64,000 bases of DNA. Source: Fratercula arctica. Its lineage: Eukaryota; Chordata; Aves; Charadriiformes; Alcidae. The stretch lies in assembly GCA_947846985.1 (NCBI GenBank), contig CANTUZ010000004.1, positions 51,933,672-51,997,671 of the forward strand, given 5' to 3'. Below the pieces are notes generated by a model. That model saw nothing but the letters and a program-made list of their open reading frames with translations. It made no database searches and had not been told where the DNA came from. Every line of letters begins with the position of its first letter. Position 1 is the stretch's first letter. This document shows positions 12,360-22,557 of this stretch, piece after piece. Both the position numbers and the translations under genes were made by a program.

Positions 12360-12997
12360 TTTGGCTATGCTGTCAGTTGGAAAGAAAAAATATTGATATG
12401 GTCTTGCCCTACAGTAATTCACCTGGAGCCGTCTATGGAGGACATTAAGTCAGTTTGTGCTGACTTGGCCAATTTTGCTCACAGCATGCGCTGCCATTTA
12501 GAGTTTCAACACAGAATCTTGCTGATCCTTTTCCTTACTTTCTAACCACACTCGCTTGGAAATGACTCACAGAAACGAGTGGCGGAACAGGTAAGTAGGC
12601 TTTTACAAGTGGCACCTCTGTGTCACTATCAGCAAGGCTGGCAGGGATCAGGCTGTCACCTCCTGATAGCAATTTTTTGGACCAAGAGAGGTCACTTACA
12701 GTTCGACAACCTGCCATCTTCAATCAATTGTAAACTGGCATTTAATTTAAGCATGGGGCTAAAAGAAAAACCTGTGAAAATGCACACAAAACACACAAAA
12801 GCACAAAATCCCTAAATACCTCCGTGTCTGCAAAATTAACAGTCTCTGGTCTGGCCAAGTTCTCTTGTCTGTATCTTTTCATTGTAGCATATCTCTCCTT
12901 TGAATGGGTCCCATTTGTTCATACAGAAATTTTTTTCTGTTTTCAGCTATGGGGAGACACAATGGTAAATTGGACTCCATGCTGACATGCCGTATAG

Positions 12998-13339
12998 CAG
13001 CCTTCCAGTACCTATGGGGGGGCCTACAGGAAAGATGGGGAAGGACTCTTTGTCAGGGAGTGTAATGATAGGATGAGGGGTAACAGCTTTAAACTGACTG
13101 AGGGGAGATTTAAGTTAGCTATTAGGAAGAAATTCTTTACTGTGAGGGTGGTGAGACTCTGGAACAGGTTGCCCAGGGAGGTTGTGGATGCCCCATCCCT
13201 GGAAGTGTTCAAGGCCAGGCTGGATGGGGCTTTGGGCAGCCTGGTCTAGTGGGAGGTGTCCCTGCCCATGGCAGTGGGGTTGGAACTAGATGGTCTTTAA
13301 GGTCCCTTCCAACCCAAACTATTCTATGATTTTATGATT
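12998..13339 (+). mobile_element. CR1 LINE, 5'-truncated 3' end, plus strand
   Basis: This is a CR1 non-LTR retrotransposon fragment, the dominant LINE of birds. It carries the last part of ORF2 and the short 3' untranslated region. Recognisable landmarks in order are AGCCTTCCAGTACCT, TGTCAGGGAGTGTAATGATA, ATTCTTTACTGTGAGGGTGG, GGAACAGGTTGCCCAGGGAG, TGGAAGTGTTCAAGGCCAGG, GGTCCCTTCCAACCCAAAC and the terminal ATTCTATGATTTTATGATT repeat that marks the CR1 3' end. It lacks almost all of the element, as usual for CR1, which is normally severely 5'-truncated. Divergence from the recalled consensus looks low, so it is one of the younger insertions here. No target-site duplication is evident, which is normal for CR1. 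Confidence 0.95.
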
Positions 13340-15555
13340 TTTTTTTATCATTGTTGTTGTGTATGACGATCAGTCCTACGGGGTATTTATAAGGACCATA
13401 GAGTGAACTGAAGTTGTCCTGCAACCTTGTTTTCCAGTTTTAGGAGGTGTTGGTAAACTTAGTTTGACATGAAGAGCTGACTGATTGGTTTGTTGTTATT
13501 TTAGCTATTGGATACAGAGAAATCCTGGAAAAACTGATGTGGAAATATCTGTAAAGATTTGAAAGAAGACCACCAAAGACATCATCTGGGGCAGTTCCAT
13601 CAGTGATTTTTCTCCATTAATCCAGTGCCCAGACCTCAGAATCACATTAGCAAAAACATGGAAAAATGAGGAGTGACAATATGCCCTGTTGTGCAAAATA
13701 CATTTTTCCTGCACTTTAAAACCCAAATATGTGAGCACTAAATACAGGTGATACTGCCTTAGTAATTCAATACAAAGAACCTTTTACAAAAGTTTCTTAA
13801 AAGGAGACAAATCTGCTTGATCGGTGTTGGAAGTAGAGTGTTTTGTGGGGAAAACATGGCAAAAACATGTCTGCAACACTAATAATGTAGGATATTGGCC
13901 TGTCTCTGCTGAGGTTTGTGTCTGGAAATGAACAAACTCTCATCACAGTTTGATCTTGAAGACTTCTTTCCTTTTTGAACAGTGTGATCGCTGAGGAAAG
14001 TTATTTTTTGCACAGCAAATATTGCCTTCACATGCCACAGGTGTGACATTCAAGTGCGGCACTTTCTTTGCTAAACTTTCGATAATGATGGCCCAGAAAT
14101 TATGCCAAACTAAAAATATTCTTGTTACATCCTTAGGTACTACCATAAGATGGTTTACAGCCTGACTGTTGATCTCGGATCTATATTTGACCAAGTATTT
14201 AAGTTATATCAAGTTTCTATTAACCCCCTATTGATTTTAGTAGTACCTGAAATACTGTGGTGACTGTAGCTCTGGGTGTGGTTCCAGTCTAGTTCCAGTG
14301 TTCACTTCTTATTGTGAAGAAAAAATAAAAGCTATCTATATGCTGTCCTTTATGCAGGAAGGATAAAAGGTGGCTGCTGCAAAGCCCATTTGAAAGTACC
14401 AAGACTCCTTCAACTGGCTTCAATGGTCTTTTAACTGACACCCAAGCAGGCATTAAAACTCTGTCCCCCGTGCTTTCCTGTTCCCCCAGATGGTCGCTCC
14501 AGTTCAGTCGTTAAGAGAGCTGGTAATCCAGGAGGGGGAAGCTTGCAGCGGTTCTCCTCTCTGCCCAAAATTAGAAAATAACCAAGCAGACACATGCTGT
14601 TGGAAACAGAACCCAGTTTCCACAAATATCAACATGATGCTTTTCCTAGCATCTATTCATGTTCAAACAGAAAATGATGGAAAAGGAAATACACTTAAAA
14701 GAATTATAGAAGTAATTTTCATCATAAAAGAATTATCTAAGGATGACCATTACATGTCTTGGGAAAAAAATGGCTCTTCTCCAGATTATTTTGAGTTAAT
14801 TTTGTTTAGAATGGCTTTTTAAAAGAACATTTATGTGTACAAAAAAATATGAAACGTATCAACTTGCTCATACCAAGCCAATATCTTTCTGAGCACAGAT
14901 TTCAACAATCTAGTATGGTTATGTGTGATCAGGTCATCAGAGGCCATGAGTAATATCTGAAATGTATACTTTGGCATTCTTCAGGGAAAAGTGTTTCTAT
15001 AAGTAGTGTAATTCTAAGTATATGTCACTGCCAAATTGTTCAGTAATGTTCCAAAAGCATCCACTATTCCTCCTCAATTTTCTGTTGTATCTGACCTATA
15101 CACATCTTTTCAATTACATAAAAACTAATAGAAGTCTGAAATTCCTTAGAGCGGTGTCAGCTGTGTAATGAGGCTCAAGAGTCCACTAGGATTAGTTTTA
15201 TGATTACACGGAATATTCTGGGAACTTTTTTGAATTTCAAAGTGACAATTAATTCAAAAAATATGATAGCTATCCCATCTCTAACAAATTAGCCTGGGAA
15301 TTGCTAGACAGATAATTTCAATAGTTTTCCAGTCCAGAAAGGACCACCCGGCCTGCATAGCCTGAACGACATAATACATGCCATAAACCTTCATTTGGTG
15401 ACCTTCATCATATGAAATATTTTGCCCAAACTTTTTTGTTCTTTATAGAGACATCTGATTTTATTGATCATTCAAGTTTTTTAAACACATGTAAAGATTA
15501 GGTGGAAGGGCAGAGAGAAGAAGTGCTACAGCTTAAAAGTTACATCTGCATGTCT

Positions 15556-15642
15556 GCGTATACATATACACACAGCTATATGCATAGTCTAAGTATAAAG
15601 TATAAGTATAAATGTGTGTGTATGTACATATATACATTTATA
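15556..15642. repeat. TA/TG-rich degenerate microsatellite
   Basis: Interrupted ATACATATACAC, AAGTATAAAGTATAAGTATAA and TGTGTGTATGTACATATATACA blocks. It is a decayed dinucleotide repeat, probably length-polymorphic only in the short pure segments. Confidence 0.75.
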
Positions 15643-16241
15643 TCAGTGTGAAGGGAAAACACCATCATGACCCATGTTCTTATCAACTGAAGGCATGAAT
15701 TACCCTCCTCTGCTACAACCACCTGTTTTTCTTCTCCAAACTTCTACCATTTTTCTACTGCTTTTTTCAGAATTTTTCATTGTACCCTGGTATTTGCAGA
15801 ATTTCCTTATTACAGGTGGTCTGAAAGAAAAAAAAACTGTTCCAAGATGAAATGTTATTGCTTTGGAATTTGGTGATTTACCCAAGCTGGCACATTTGAT
15901 GCAGATCTGTTCATTTCAGACAAATTTAGATGGTGGTGGTATTTCTGTCAGCTTCTCCTCCTGGCACATTGACAGTCACCTTCCTGGCTTGCAGAGGACA
16001 TCAGAATTCCTGCTGAGACCCAATGCAGACATCATGACTCCCGTGGTCTTTTATAAGAGAAAATCACCATGATTGCTTTGGATCTGTGACCTCACATCTT
16101 TTCATGGAAAATTCAAAACTTGAGTTTTTCAGTTATGATCTGGAAGTTAACCAACAGCCGAAGAATCACGAATCTGAGGTAAATGACATCTTTTTCCAAG
16201 TAGCTTTGCTCCTCATAAAATACCTCTGCCAGGTGGTACAT

Positions 16242-16283
16242 AATATAATGATCCCTACAAAATATAATGTGATCCCTACAAAA
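16242..16283 (+). repeat. Imperfect 19-21 bp tandem duplication
   Basis: AATATAATG followed by ATCCCTACAAA occurs twice in a row, the second copy having two extra bases (TG) before ATCCC. Confidence 0.8.
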
Positions 16284-16497
16284 GTTCTCTAGCACGTTTC
16301 TCCTAATATGCAAATTAATAATTTAGTTGTAGCATTTTATCTGAAACTTTTCTTCCCATTTTTTTTAAGTAGGTGTCACTAAGATTTCTTAAGTGATATT
16401 CACTTTAACTTAGTATTGCAATTTATGTTCAGAAAAAACAAAAAAAAAGGTTGTCAAAAGCTGAAACAAAGAATGCTTTAAGCAAACTATTGTCAGG

Positions 16498-16554
16498 ACA
16501 AAAACCAAAAAACCCAAAACCCAACAACAACAAAAAGCAAACCAAAAACAAACC
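16498..16554 (+). repeat. A/C-only (CAAA/CCAAA) low-complexity tract
   Basis: A 57-base stretch made only of A and C apart from one G (16538). It has CCAAAA, CAACAACAA and AAACC blocks and sits just after A-rich sequence. The strand bias is extreme: no T at all. Confidence 0.85.
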
Positions 16555-17789
16555 AGAAAAATGCTGGAGTCCAACAGAAAATTGATTTCAAGTAATAAAT
16601 TTGTAGAAGTTTCTCACAGCTTCATATTTATTTGAAAAAAATATTTAGAACTACAGCTGACTATACCTGCATGACACTGCTTCAGATGAAGTACTCTGCA
16701 AAGCATGTTATATCTATTTTAAAACGTAGACCGTAGAAAATAAATGAGCATTACAATATGTTATGGGAAACACTATGCTTTCAAAGCTATAAGCAAAAGT
16801 ATTTCCATTTCTCAGACTCAGTGGACATATCACACATTTCATCTAAGGTGAAAGAACACGTATCTTTGAGGAATAAAATAAACATTGCCAAATTAATGCT
16901 TCCAACAGTAAAATTCCCTGTGTTCCAGTAAGCTAGGATCGGAGTTTCATAACTTGTTTCACAACACTCTGCTCAGAAATTACTAAAAAGATATTCCCTA
17001 TTTTTCTGACCAACACATTCTCCCTGGCATAAAATGTAAAGTAGCAATGACAGTTTCTTATGCGAAAAAAGGAAAAATGGTGAAAACAGAAGGCACTCTA
17101 GACGGAAGATGATAAGCTGACAAAATCCCACCATATCGCTCGTAATACTGAGTCCCACCCAGCTGGAAGAACTCCTCTTAACATCATAGGGGAAACTTTT
17201 GAGGGATATGATCTGTTTTCCTTAATTTCAATAAAACTTCAGTATGACGAGGGGAGTTAACTAAGCTAAAAAGATTAGAATAAAAAAGTTTTTGTCTTCC
17301 TAAATACAGAATGGCTTCTGATTGTCACTGGGGTTTTAACATGGAAAGCAGTTCCTTTTGGTTTTAAATTCATTTTTGGAGTCTTTTCATGCCTGTCAGA
17401 GTTTTATGTCTTCAGAGGAAAAATCAACACACTTTCCTCTTGCAGTTCTTAATAAGACAGCCTCGGTGACTGGAGATTCAAGGAAATCTTTAACGGTTGT
17501 GAACAACTCATAACCAGGAAGGGGCTACGTTCCTGAAATAACTTAACCTCCTTTGCAAATGAAATCTTGTTTTAATGAAGTAGCACCGACTGTTCATTCT
17601 CTTTACTTTTTAAAGAATTTTTTTTTTTCCCCAGGATTGCATCTGAATGTAAAACAGGCACTACTCCCTCCTCTACTTTGTATTAAGATATTCAGATATG
17701 TGGCTGCTTTAAAAATTTGAACGGTAGACTAAGCGAGTGAGCCAGAGTCCTTTCTTCAAAGAGTGGAAGGAGTGTTGGTAGAAGGTCAT

Positions 17790-18098
17790 TCATAAAATCA
17801 TAGTCATAGAATCATAGAATTGCCTAAACTGGAAGGGACCTTTCATATCAGCTAGTCCAAACATCAACCTATCTCTGACAAAACTCCTTCACTAAACCGT
17901 ATCTCTAAGCTCTATGTCTACCTGTCTTTTAAACACCTCCAGGGATGGTGACTCCACCACTTCCCTGGGCAGCCTGTTCCAATGCTTGATAACCCTTTCA
18001 GTGTAAAAATTTTTCCTAATATCCATCCTAAACCTCCCCTGGTGCAACTTGAGGCCTTTTCCTCTTGTCCTATTGCCTGTTACTTGGGAAAAGAGACC
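17790..18098 (-). mobile_element. CR1 LINE 3' end (copy A), minus strand
   Basis: Read on the minus strand, this holds the end of CR1 ORF2 and its 3' untranslated region, ending in the repeated ATTCTATGATT-type tail (17790-17820 on the plus strand shows ATCATAGAATCATAGAAT). Landmarks on the plus strand are CCTCCAGGGATGGTGACTCC, TTCCCTGGGCAGCCTGTTCC, CTAATATCCATCCTAAACCT and CTTGTCCTATTGCCTGTTAC. The 5' truncation point abuts a second CR1 (copy B) at about 18098. Its 3' untranslated region differs from copy B, so the two come from different CR1 subfamilies. Confidence 0.93.
17892..18098 (-). pseudogene. CR1 ORF2 carboxy-terminal fragment
   Basis: The last 69 codons of a CR1 reverse-transcriptase ORF remain open here. 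The peptide contains [20 protein letters not shown] and [20 protein letters not shown], the strongly conserved carboxy-terminal end of avian CR1 ORF2, and then stops. The frame can be read further upstream to a start at 18137, but those 13 codons come from the 3' untranslated region of the neighbouring CR1 copy and are not part of the protein. The catalytic reverse-transcriptase and endonuclease domains are absent, so the fragment cannot make an active protein. Confidence 0.9.
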
Positions 18099-18290
18099 AT
18101 TTACGTTGGAAAAGATTCTCAAGATCATTGAGTCCAACTGTTAACCTAACATTGCCAAGCCCTCCACTAAACCATGACCCTAAGTGCCACATCTACACAT
18201 CTTTTAAATACCTCCAGGGACGGTGACTCAATCACCTCCCTGGGCAGCCTGTTCCAGTGCTTGATAACACTTTCAGTGAAGAAATGTTTT
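18099..18290 (-). mobile_element. CR1 LINE 3' end (copy B), minus strand
   Basis: A second, shorter CR1 3' end in the same orientation. Plus-strand landmarks are TTGGAAAAGATTCTCAAGAT, GAGTCCAACTGTTAACCTAA, CATCTACACATCTTTTAAAT and TCCCTGGGCAGCCTGTTCCA. It is truncated at about 18290. Its own terminal ATTCTATG repeat is missing, and copy A begins exactly where that tail should be. Confidence 0.9.
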
Positions 18291-20584
18291 CTTTTTCATG
18301 AAACAACATACAGCAAATGAACAGCCAGTTAAATCCAAGGACTAACAAAGTCCATGACAGAATTTCGATTGACGTCAGTGCATCTTGAATGGTCTTTGAT
18401 GGACCTGAGAAAAGACAACGTTAAGGTGAGCCTTCATGAAGAGAAATGTGTCAAACGTTGGACTGCCTTTGTGAAGGTTTTATTTTTCTTTAATTCAAAG
18501 TTGCATTTTAGCTAATCTCACCACCTTGCACATCATATGTATAGAGTCTGTAATCCATCTCAAAACTCAGCTTGAGGGATGATCTGTGCTCTTCCCTTCA
18601 TCACATGCTGCAGCGGGTACACTGAGCCATTCTGGGTGCTGCTGAGAGATGTCCACGCTACTTTTCCAGACTTACAAAATACTCTTTTGTTCGTTAGTTC
18701 TTAACCCTTGTGACAAAATGGCTTCTCTGTTCTGCTAGTTGAAATTGCCGCTAGCAGGGAGCCAGGGAAATTCGATGACAGCTGGAGCAGGTTTAAAGGC
18801 ACTTCAAACTCCAGTCATCTGTCCTTCGCTGCTCTTCATTTCTGCAGAGGAGGATTCATCGTGCTGCTGCTTTACAAGCTAGAGCTGGCGACCGGGTTGG
18901 GGGGGAGCAATTTTTTTACAGCCCCAGTTTTTCTGGCAAACATTTGGAGCCTTTTAATACCAGTTCAGTAGGATTTCAAGCTATTGCTGTTAATAGTGGG
19001 TCTGGTGACTTGAATGTAAATGTTCCGCTCTACAGCGGTAAATTTAACTATGGAAGTGCTGTCAAACCTTAATGGGAACCTGAAGCCCACATCTTTGCAC
19101 TGAAAACATCCATGATAATTTGCAGAAGGCAGGGAAAAGCTTACAGGTAGCAGCAAAAGGAGGGTTTTGTGTGAAATACAATGACTTCTGACCTATTCAT
19201 AGATACAGCAAAGAAAAAAATAGTTCGATGACACTGAAAGGGATTATAAACGAGAGCCAAATCTCAAAAGGTTCACCTGCAGGTTCAGAGATCATTTCTT
19301 GTTCTTGTCAGCTCTCAGAAGCTCAGACACTTCTGCAGAGCTCAAAGTATATAACGCGCTGGATTTTTAAAATTAGTTTCAGAAACAACAGCCTGTCTTT
19401 TCGATTTCTAGTGCTTCCTCACTTTAGTCAGGATGAAATATCATTGGAAAAGCTTCTTTTGTATTACTCCAAGACTGCAGCATGGCAGGTTTAATTTAGC
19501 TCAAAATTTTAGGGTGTGACTTTAAATTTTAAAAATCTTTAAACCTAAAAGATTGCACACAATTATCTGGGCCTGATTTTGCTCCCATTTTAGTCATTCC
19601 CTTGGAAAACATCTCTCTTAGTCAGTGTCAGAGGAGACTTTTGGAGATTTTTTTCCCTTCTTTACTTCAGTTCTTTACTTGGAAAAACTGGTGCCGGTAA
19701 TGTGGAAGGTGGTTATATGGTTAACAAGTAGGAAAAACACCTATGAGCTGAAAGACAAATACAGATATTGATGAAACCAGAAAGAGTGACAAATATAGGA
19801 GCGGCAAAATACAACCACAGACCTGTCCTTTGGAGGTGGGGGACAGTCCAACTGTCTAGCTTAAAAGGAAATTATAAAATAAAGATGATTTGTGGTGTGT
19901 CTCCATTCCTGGAAAAAATTAAGGATCATTTTTTTGCATCTTGTAGTAAGTGGTCAGCAGTAAAAGTGTTTAAAACATATTTCCTGCATTTTGACCATGA
20001 TTTTAACAGTTTCCTTTCCAAGTACATAGTTACAATTATCATCTGCGTATAACTAAAATATGCAGAAATGAAGGGTGAGATGATTCAGAAAATTAGCACC
20101 TGAAAATGCAAATTGGTCTCAAATTAAACGCTGTTAGGGACTAATCCTTCACAACTTAGTCAGAAGTCCCTGTTAAATGCCTTTTTGTTTCAATAAGTTT
20201 CAGTCGCTTAAGTGTAAATGTCCTCAAAGAAAAATCTTTCTCCATGGAAATTATGCAAATCTATTAGAACCAAAACTTTGTGGTAGAAATGTACCTGTTC
20301 CAGTGAAAAATTTGGGAAAGATATCTTAGCTCAAGGTCAAAATCTCTGCTTAGGATGAATGACAGGTTTGTTTGTCACTCTCACCCACTTTCTGGTTTGC
20401 CTTTTTTAAGCAAAACACCGTGAAAAGTTTTACTTTTGTGCTTTTATAGAGTAAGAAATTCTGGAAATCTTCCAAAGTTTTACAGGAGTTTCAGTTTTAT
20501 TCAGCCTGCACATGGAGTTTGTATATCATCAGGAATGAGAAGACGACAGTTGGAGAGGCGAGAATCAAGTTAAGTCTGCACCTT

Positions 20585-20630
20585 ATACACACATATATGC
20601 GCGCGTGTGCACACACACATTATACGTATA
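20585..20630. repeat. Alternating purine-pyrimidine tract (Z-DNA-prone)
   Basis: From 20585 to 20620 the bases alternate strictly purine-pyrimidine (ATACACACATATATGC, GCGCGTGTGC, ACACACACAT), then the phase shifts and alternation continues to 20630. The core is a GCGCGCGTGTGCACACAC-like segment, the type most able to adopt left-handed DNA. Confidence 0.85.
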
Positions 20631-20662
20631 AGCAAGGCTTATAATAATAGTTCACATGCATT

Positions 20663-20706
20663 ATGTGTGTTTTGTGCTTGTGTATGTGTGTGTGTTTGTG
20701 TACATG
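20663..20706. repeat. TG-rich degenerate microsatellite
   Basis: ATGTGTGTTTTGTGCTTGTG and TATGTGTGTGTGTTTGTGTA segments, close to the alternating tract upstream. An interrupted (TG)n repeat. Confidence 0.8.
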
Positions 20707-22531
20707 TCCGTACACACACCGAAGTGCAATTAACAAATACCACCAGATTTTTCAGTCATGACTTTAGAGCTTGAGAAGCCAGACTGGCCAATCTAGGCAC
20801 CCACATGGCAAATTTCAATCAAACCACAACTGTTGCAATAATGGTCCTGCTACTTCAGGGTCTCAGTGCTGTAAAAAATTGAGCCTACAGTCTTGTTCTT
20901 TGCTGTGATGTATTGCAGTGTTGAATATTCAGCTTACTTCGCTAAGGGCAGAGCTCCACCAACAAATGAACAACACAGTGCGACGCAGTGACAGCTACTG
21001 AAATATTTGCACATCTGCTGACCCAGGGATACCCTTGTTTTTAGAAGGTTGGCAGCTCCTGACTCTCTTGATAAATCAGAGTTATGCTGACTGCTTTGAA
21101 ATGGACTCACTCATTTCCACTCAAAATTGTATACGATGGCTGGAAAGGTGACAAGTCACTGTTATATCTTGAGCAATTAAGTCCTAGTCAAGAATAACGA
21201 CAGTAATAACTGGCTGACGAGAATCTTCCACATAAATAAGGGTAATATAATCAGCAGGGCTGTCAGCCTTCTTACATAGTTCAGCGCCTGAGATGAACAG
21301 AAATGAAATAAAAAGCAACCATGTTTACTGCCATGCTCTGCATTAAACATCTGCCATGCAATGGTATCGTTTGCCTGCTATTGGTTTTACATGATGGTAC
21401 AGCAATTACTTGGGCATTGCTCCTCTGAAGAATTGCTACCCAGCGCCTTTGAGGCCAAGGGCATAATTAGGTTTTAGAAAACGATGAGAAGCTTACACAA
21501 GTAGAAAGATACTGCCAAGTCATATAGATAAGCTACACGTGTAAGAAATATTTATCCACATGTTTTCAGGCATAAATAAAATATCAGATGACAGCAGCCA
21601 GAAAATGATGTCCAGATTTATACATTGCTGGTTTTCAAGTACCTCCCTAAATTTGACGCTGACCTGTGTCAGAGACGAATAGCATAAATGAGTTACTCTG
21701 TGCTTCAGTGTGGCAAATTGTGTGCTCCTATCACCATTTTTTATCACCAGAACCATGATAATTACCACTGGTGTCTCCGTTCTGGATCTAGAACATGTCA
21801 AAAGAAGAAGGGAGCGCTGACACATGGCATGGGTCAAAAATAAGCATTCTCTTGGGGACAGAAAGAAAACCTGGTATTTCACAGCGTTCAAGGAGTTTGG
21901 AAGTTCATTTTTAAATATATGTGTATATAAAATATTCCTTTTCACCAGTGCCAGCAGAAACAGACAAATGGGAAGAGTTCGCGGGGCCAGCAGGTTACAC
22001 AGCCTGCATGTGGAAGTACTGGCTTGTGAAATGGATTACTACATTTCCACAGTTGCCAAATGACTCTTCAGTTGCTCCTTTCTAGATATTTGAGCCATTC
22101 ACGTTACGTTTACTCAAGACAGCAAAGTGAGTATTTGTGAGTTATGATGAAATCGAACACTGTATGTAGTCTCATATATAGGCAGGACCTAAATACAACA
22201 GGGACAGCAATTTATTATAAGGATCTTCATTAAACTCCACTAAAGCTGATCAAGAGACTCCAACAGATTTTGCAGGGATTTAAAACTAGACACTAGAGAT
22301 GGGAGAGAAAGAAGATCCTTGGCCCTTCCCAACAGGGATGAAGCACAGACAGAAGGGCTGGGGCTGAGCTCCTTCAGTGCTTCCAGGCAAGTCTGAGGCT
22401 GTATTTTGGTGACAAAATATTACCATACTGTGCTGATACCTAGGTTGATACTCATAGAAATGCTCTGTCTGAATTACAAATATCTCCTCTTGATATCTCT
22501 GTTTCTCTGCATCCTCACTGAGCCTGTTTTA

Positions 22532-22557
22532 GGGGGGGGGGGTGGGGGTGGGGGTGG
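22532..22557 (+). repeat. G-tract with quadruplex potential
   Basis: Eleven Gs are followed by T, five Gs, T, five Gs, T and two Gs. The run supplies at least four GGG tracts with one-base loops, which meets the usual pattern for a G-quadruplex on the plus strand. Confidence 0.85.

Larger units (their letters stand above)
8422..12997. other. Unique non-coding sequence with short homopolymers
   Basis: AT-rich sequence with poly(A) at 8606-8622, poly(T) at 10010-10022 and 10911-10933, a perfect 17-bp tandem duplication at 10990-11023 and ATT-rich patches near 11873-11912. One lysine- and glutamate-rich frame near 12.3 kb on the minus strand is listed separately. No gene is supported. Confidence 0.6.
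13340..17789. other. Unique non-coding sequence with simple repeats
   Basis: AT-rich DNA with no recognised gene. It contains a TA/TG-rich patch (15556-15642), a short tandem duplication (16242-16283) and an A/C-only tract (16498-16554). Open frames are short and unrecognisable. Confidence 0.6.

Noticed and set aside
13024..13212. Minus-strand frame inside the CR1 at 13 kb
   Set aside because: Antisense shadow of the plus-strand CR1 3' end.
18099..18137. Upstream start of the CR1 ORF2 fragment at 18137
   Set aside because: Those codons derive from the 3' untranslated region of the neighbouring CR1 copy B, not from the protein.
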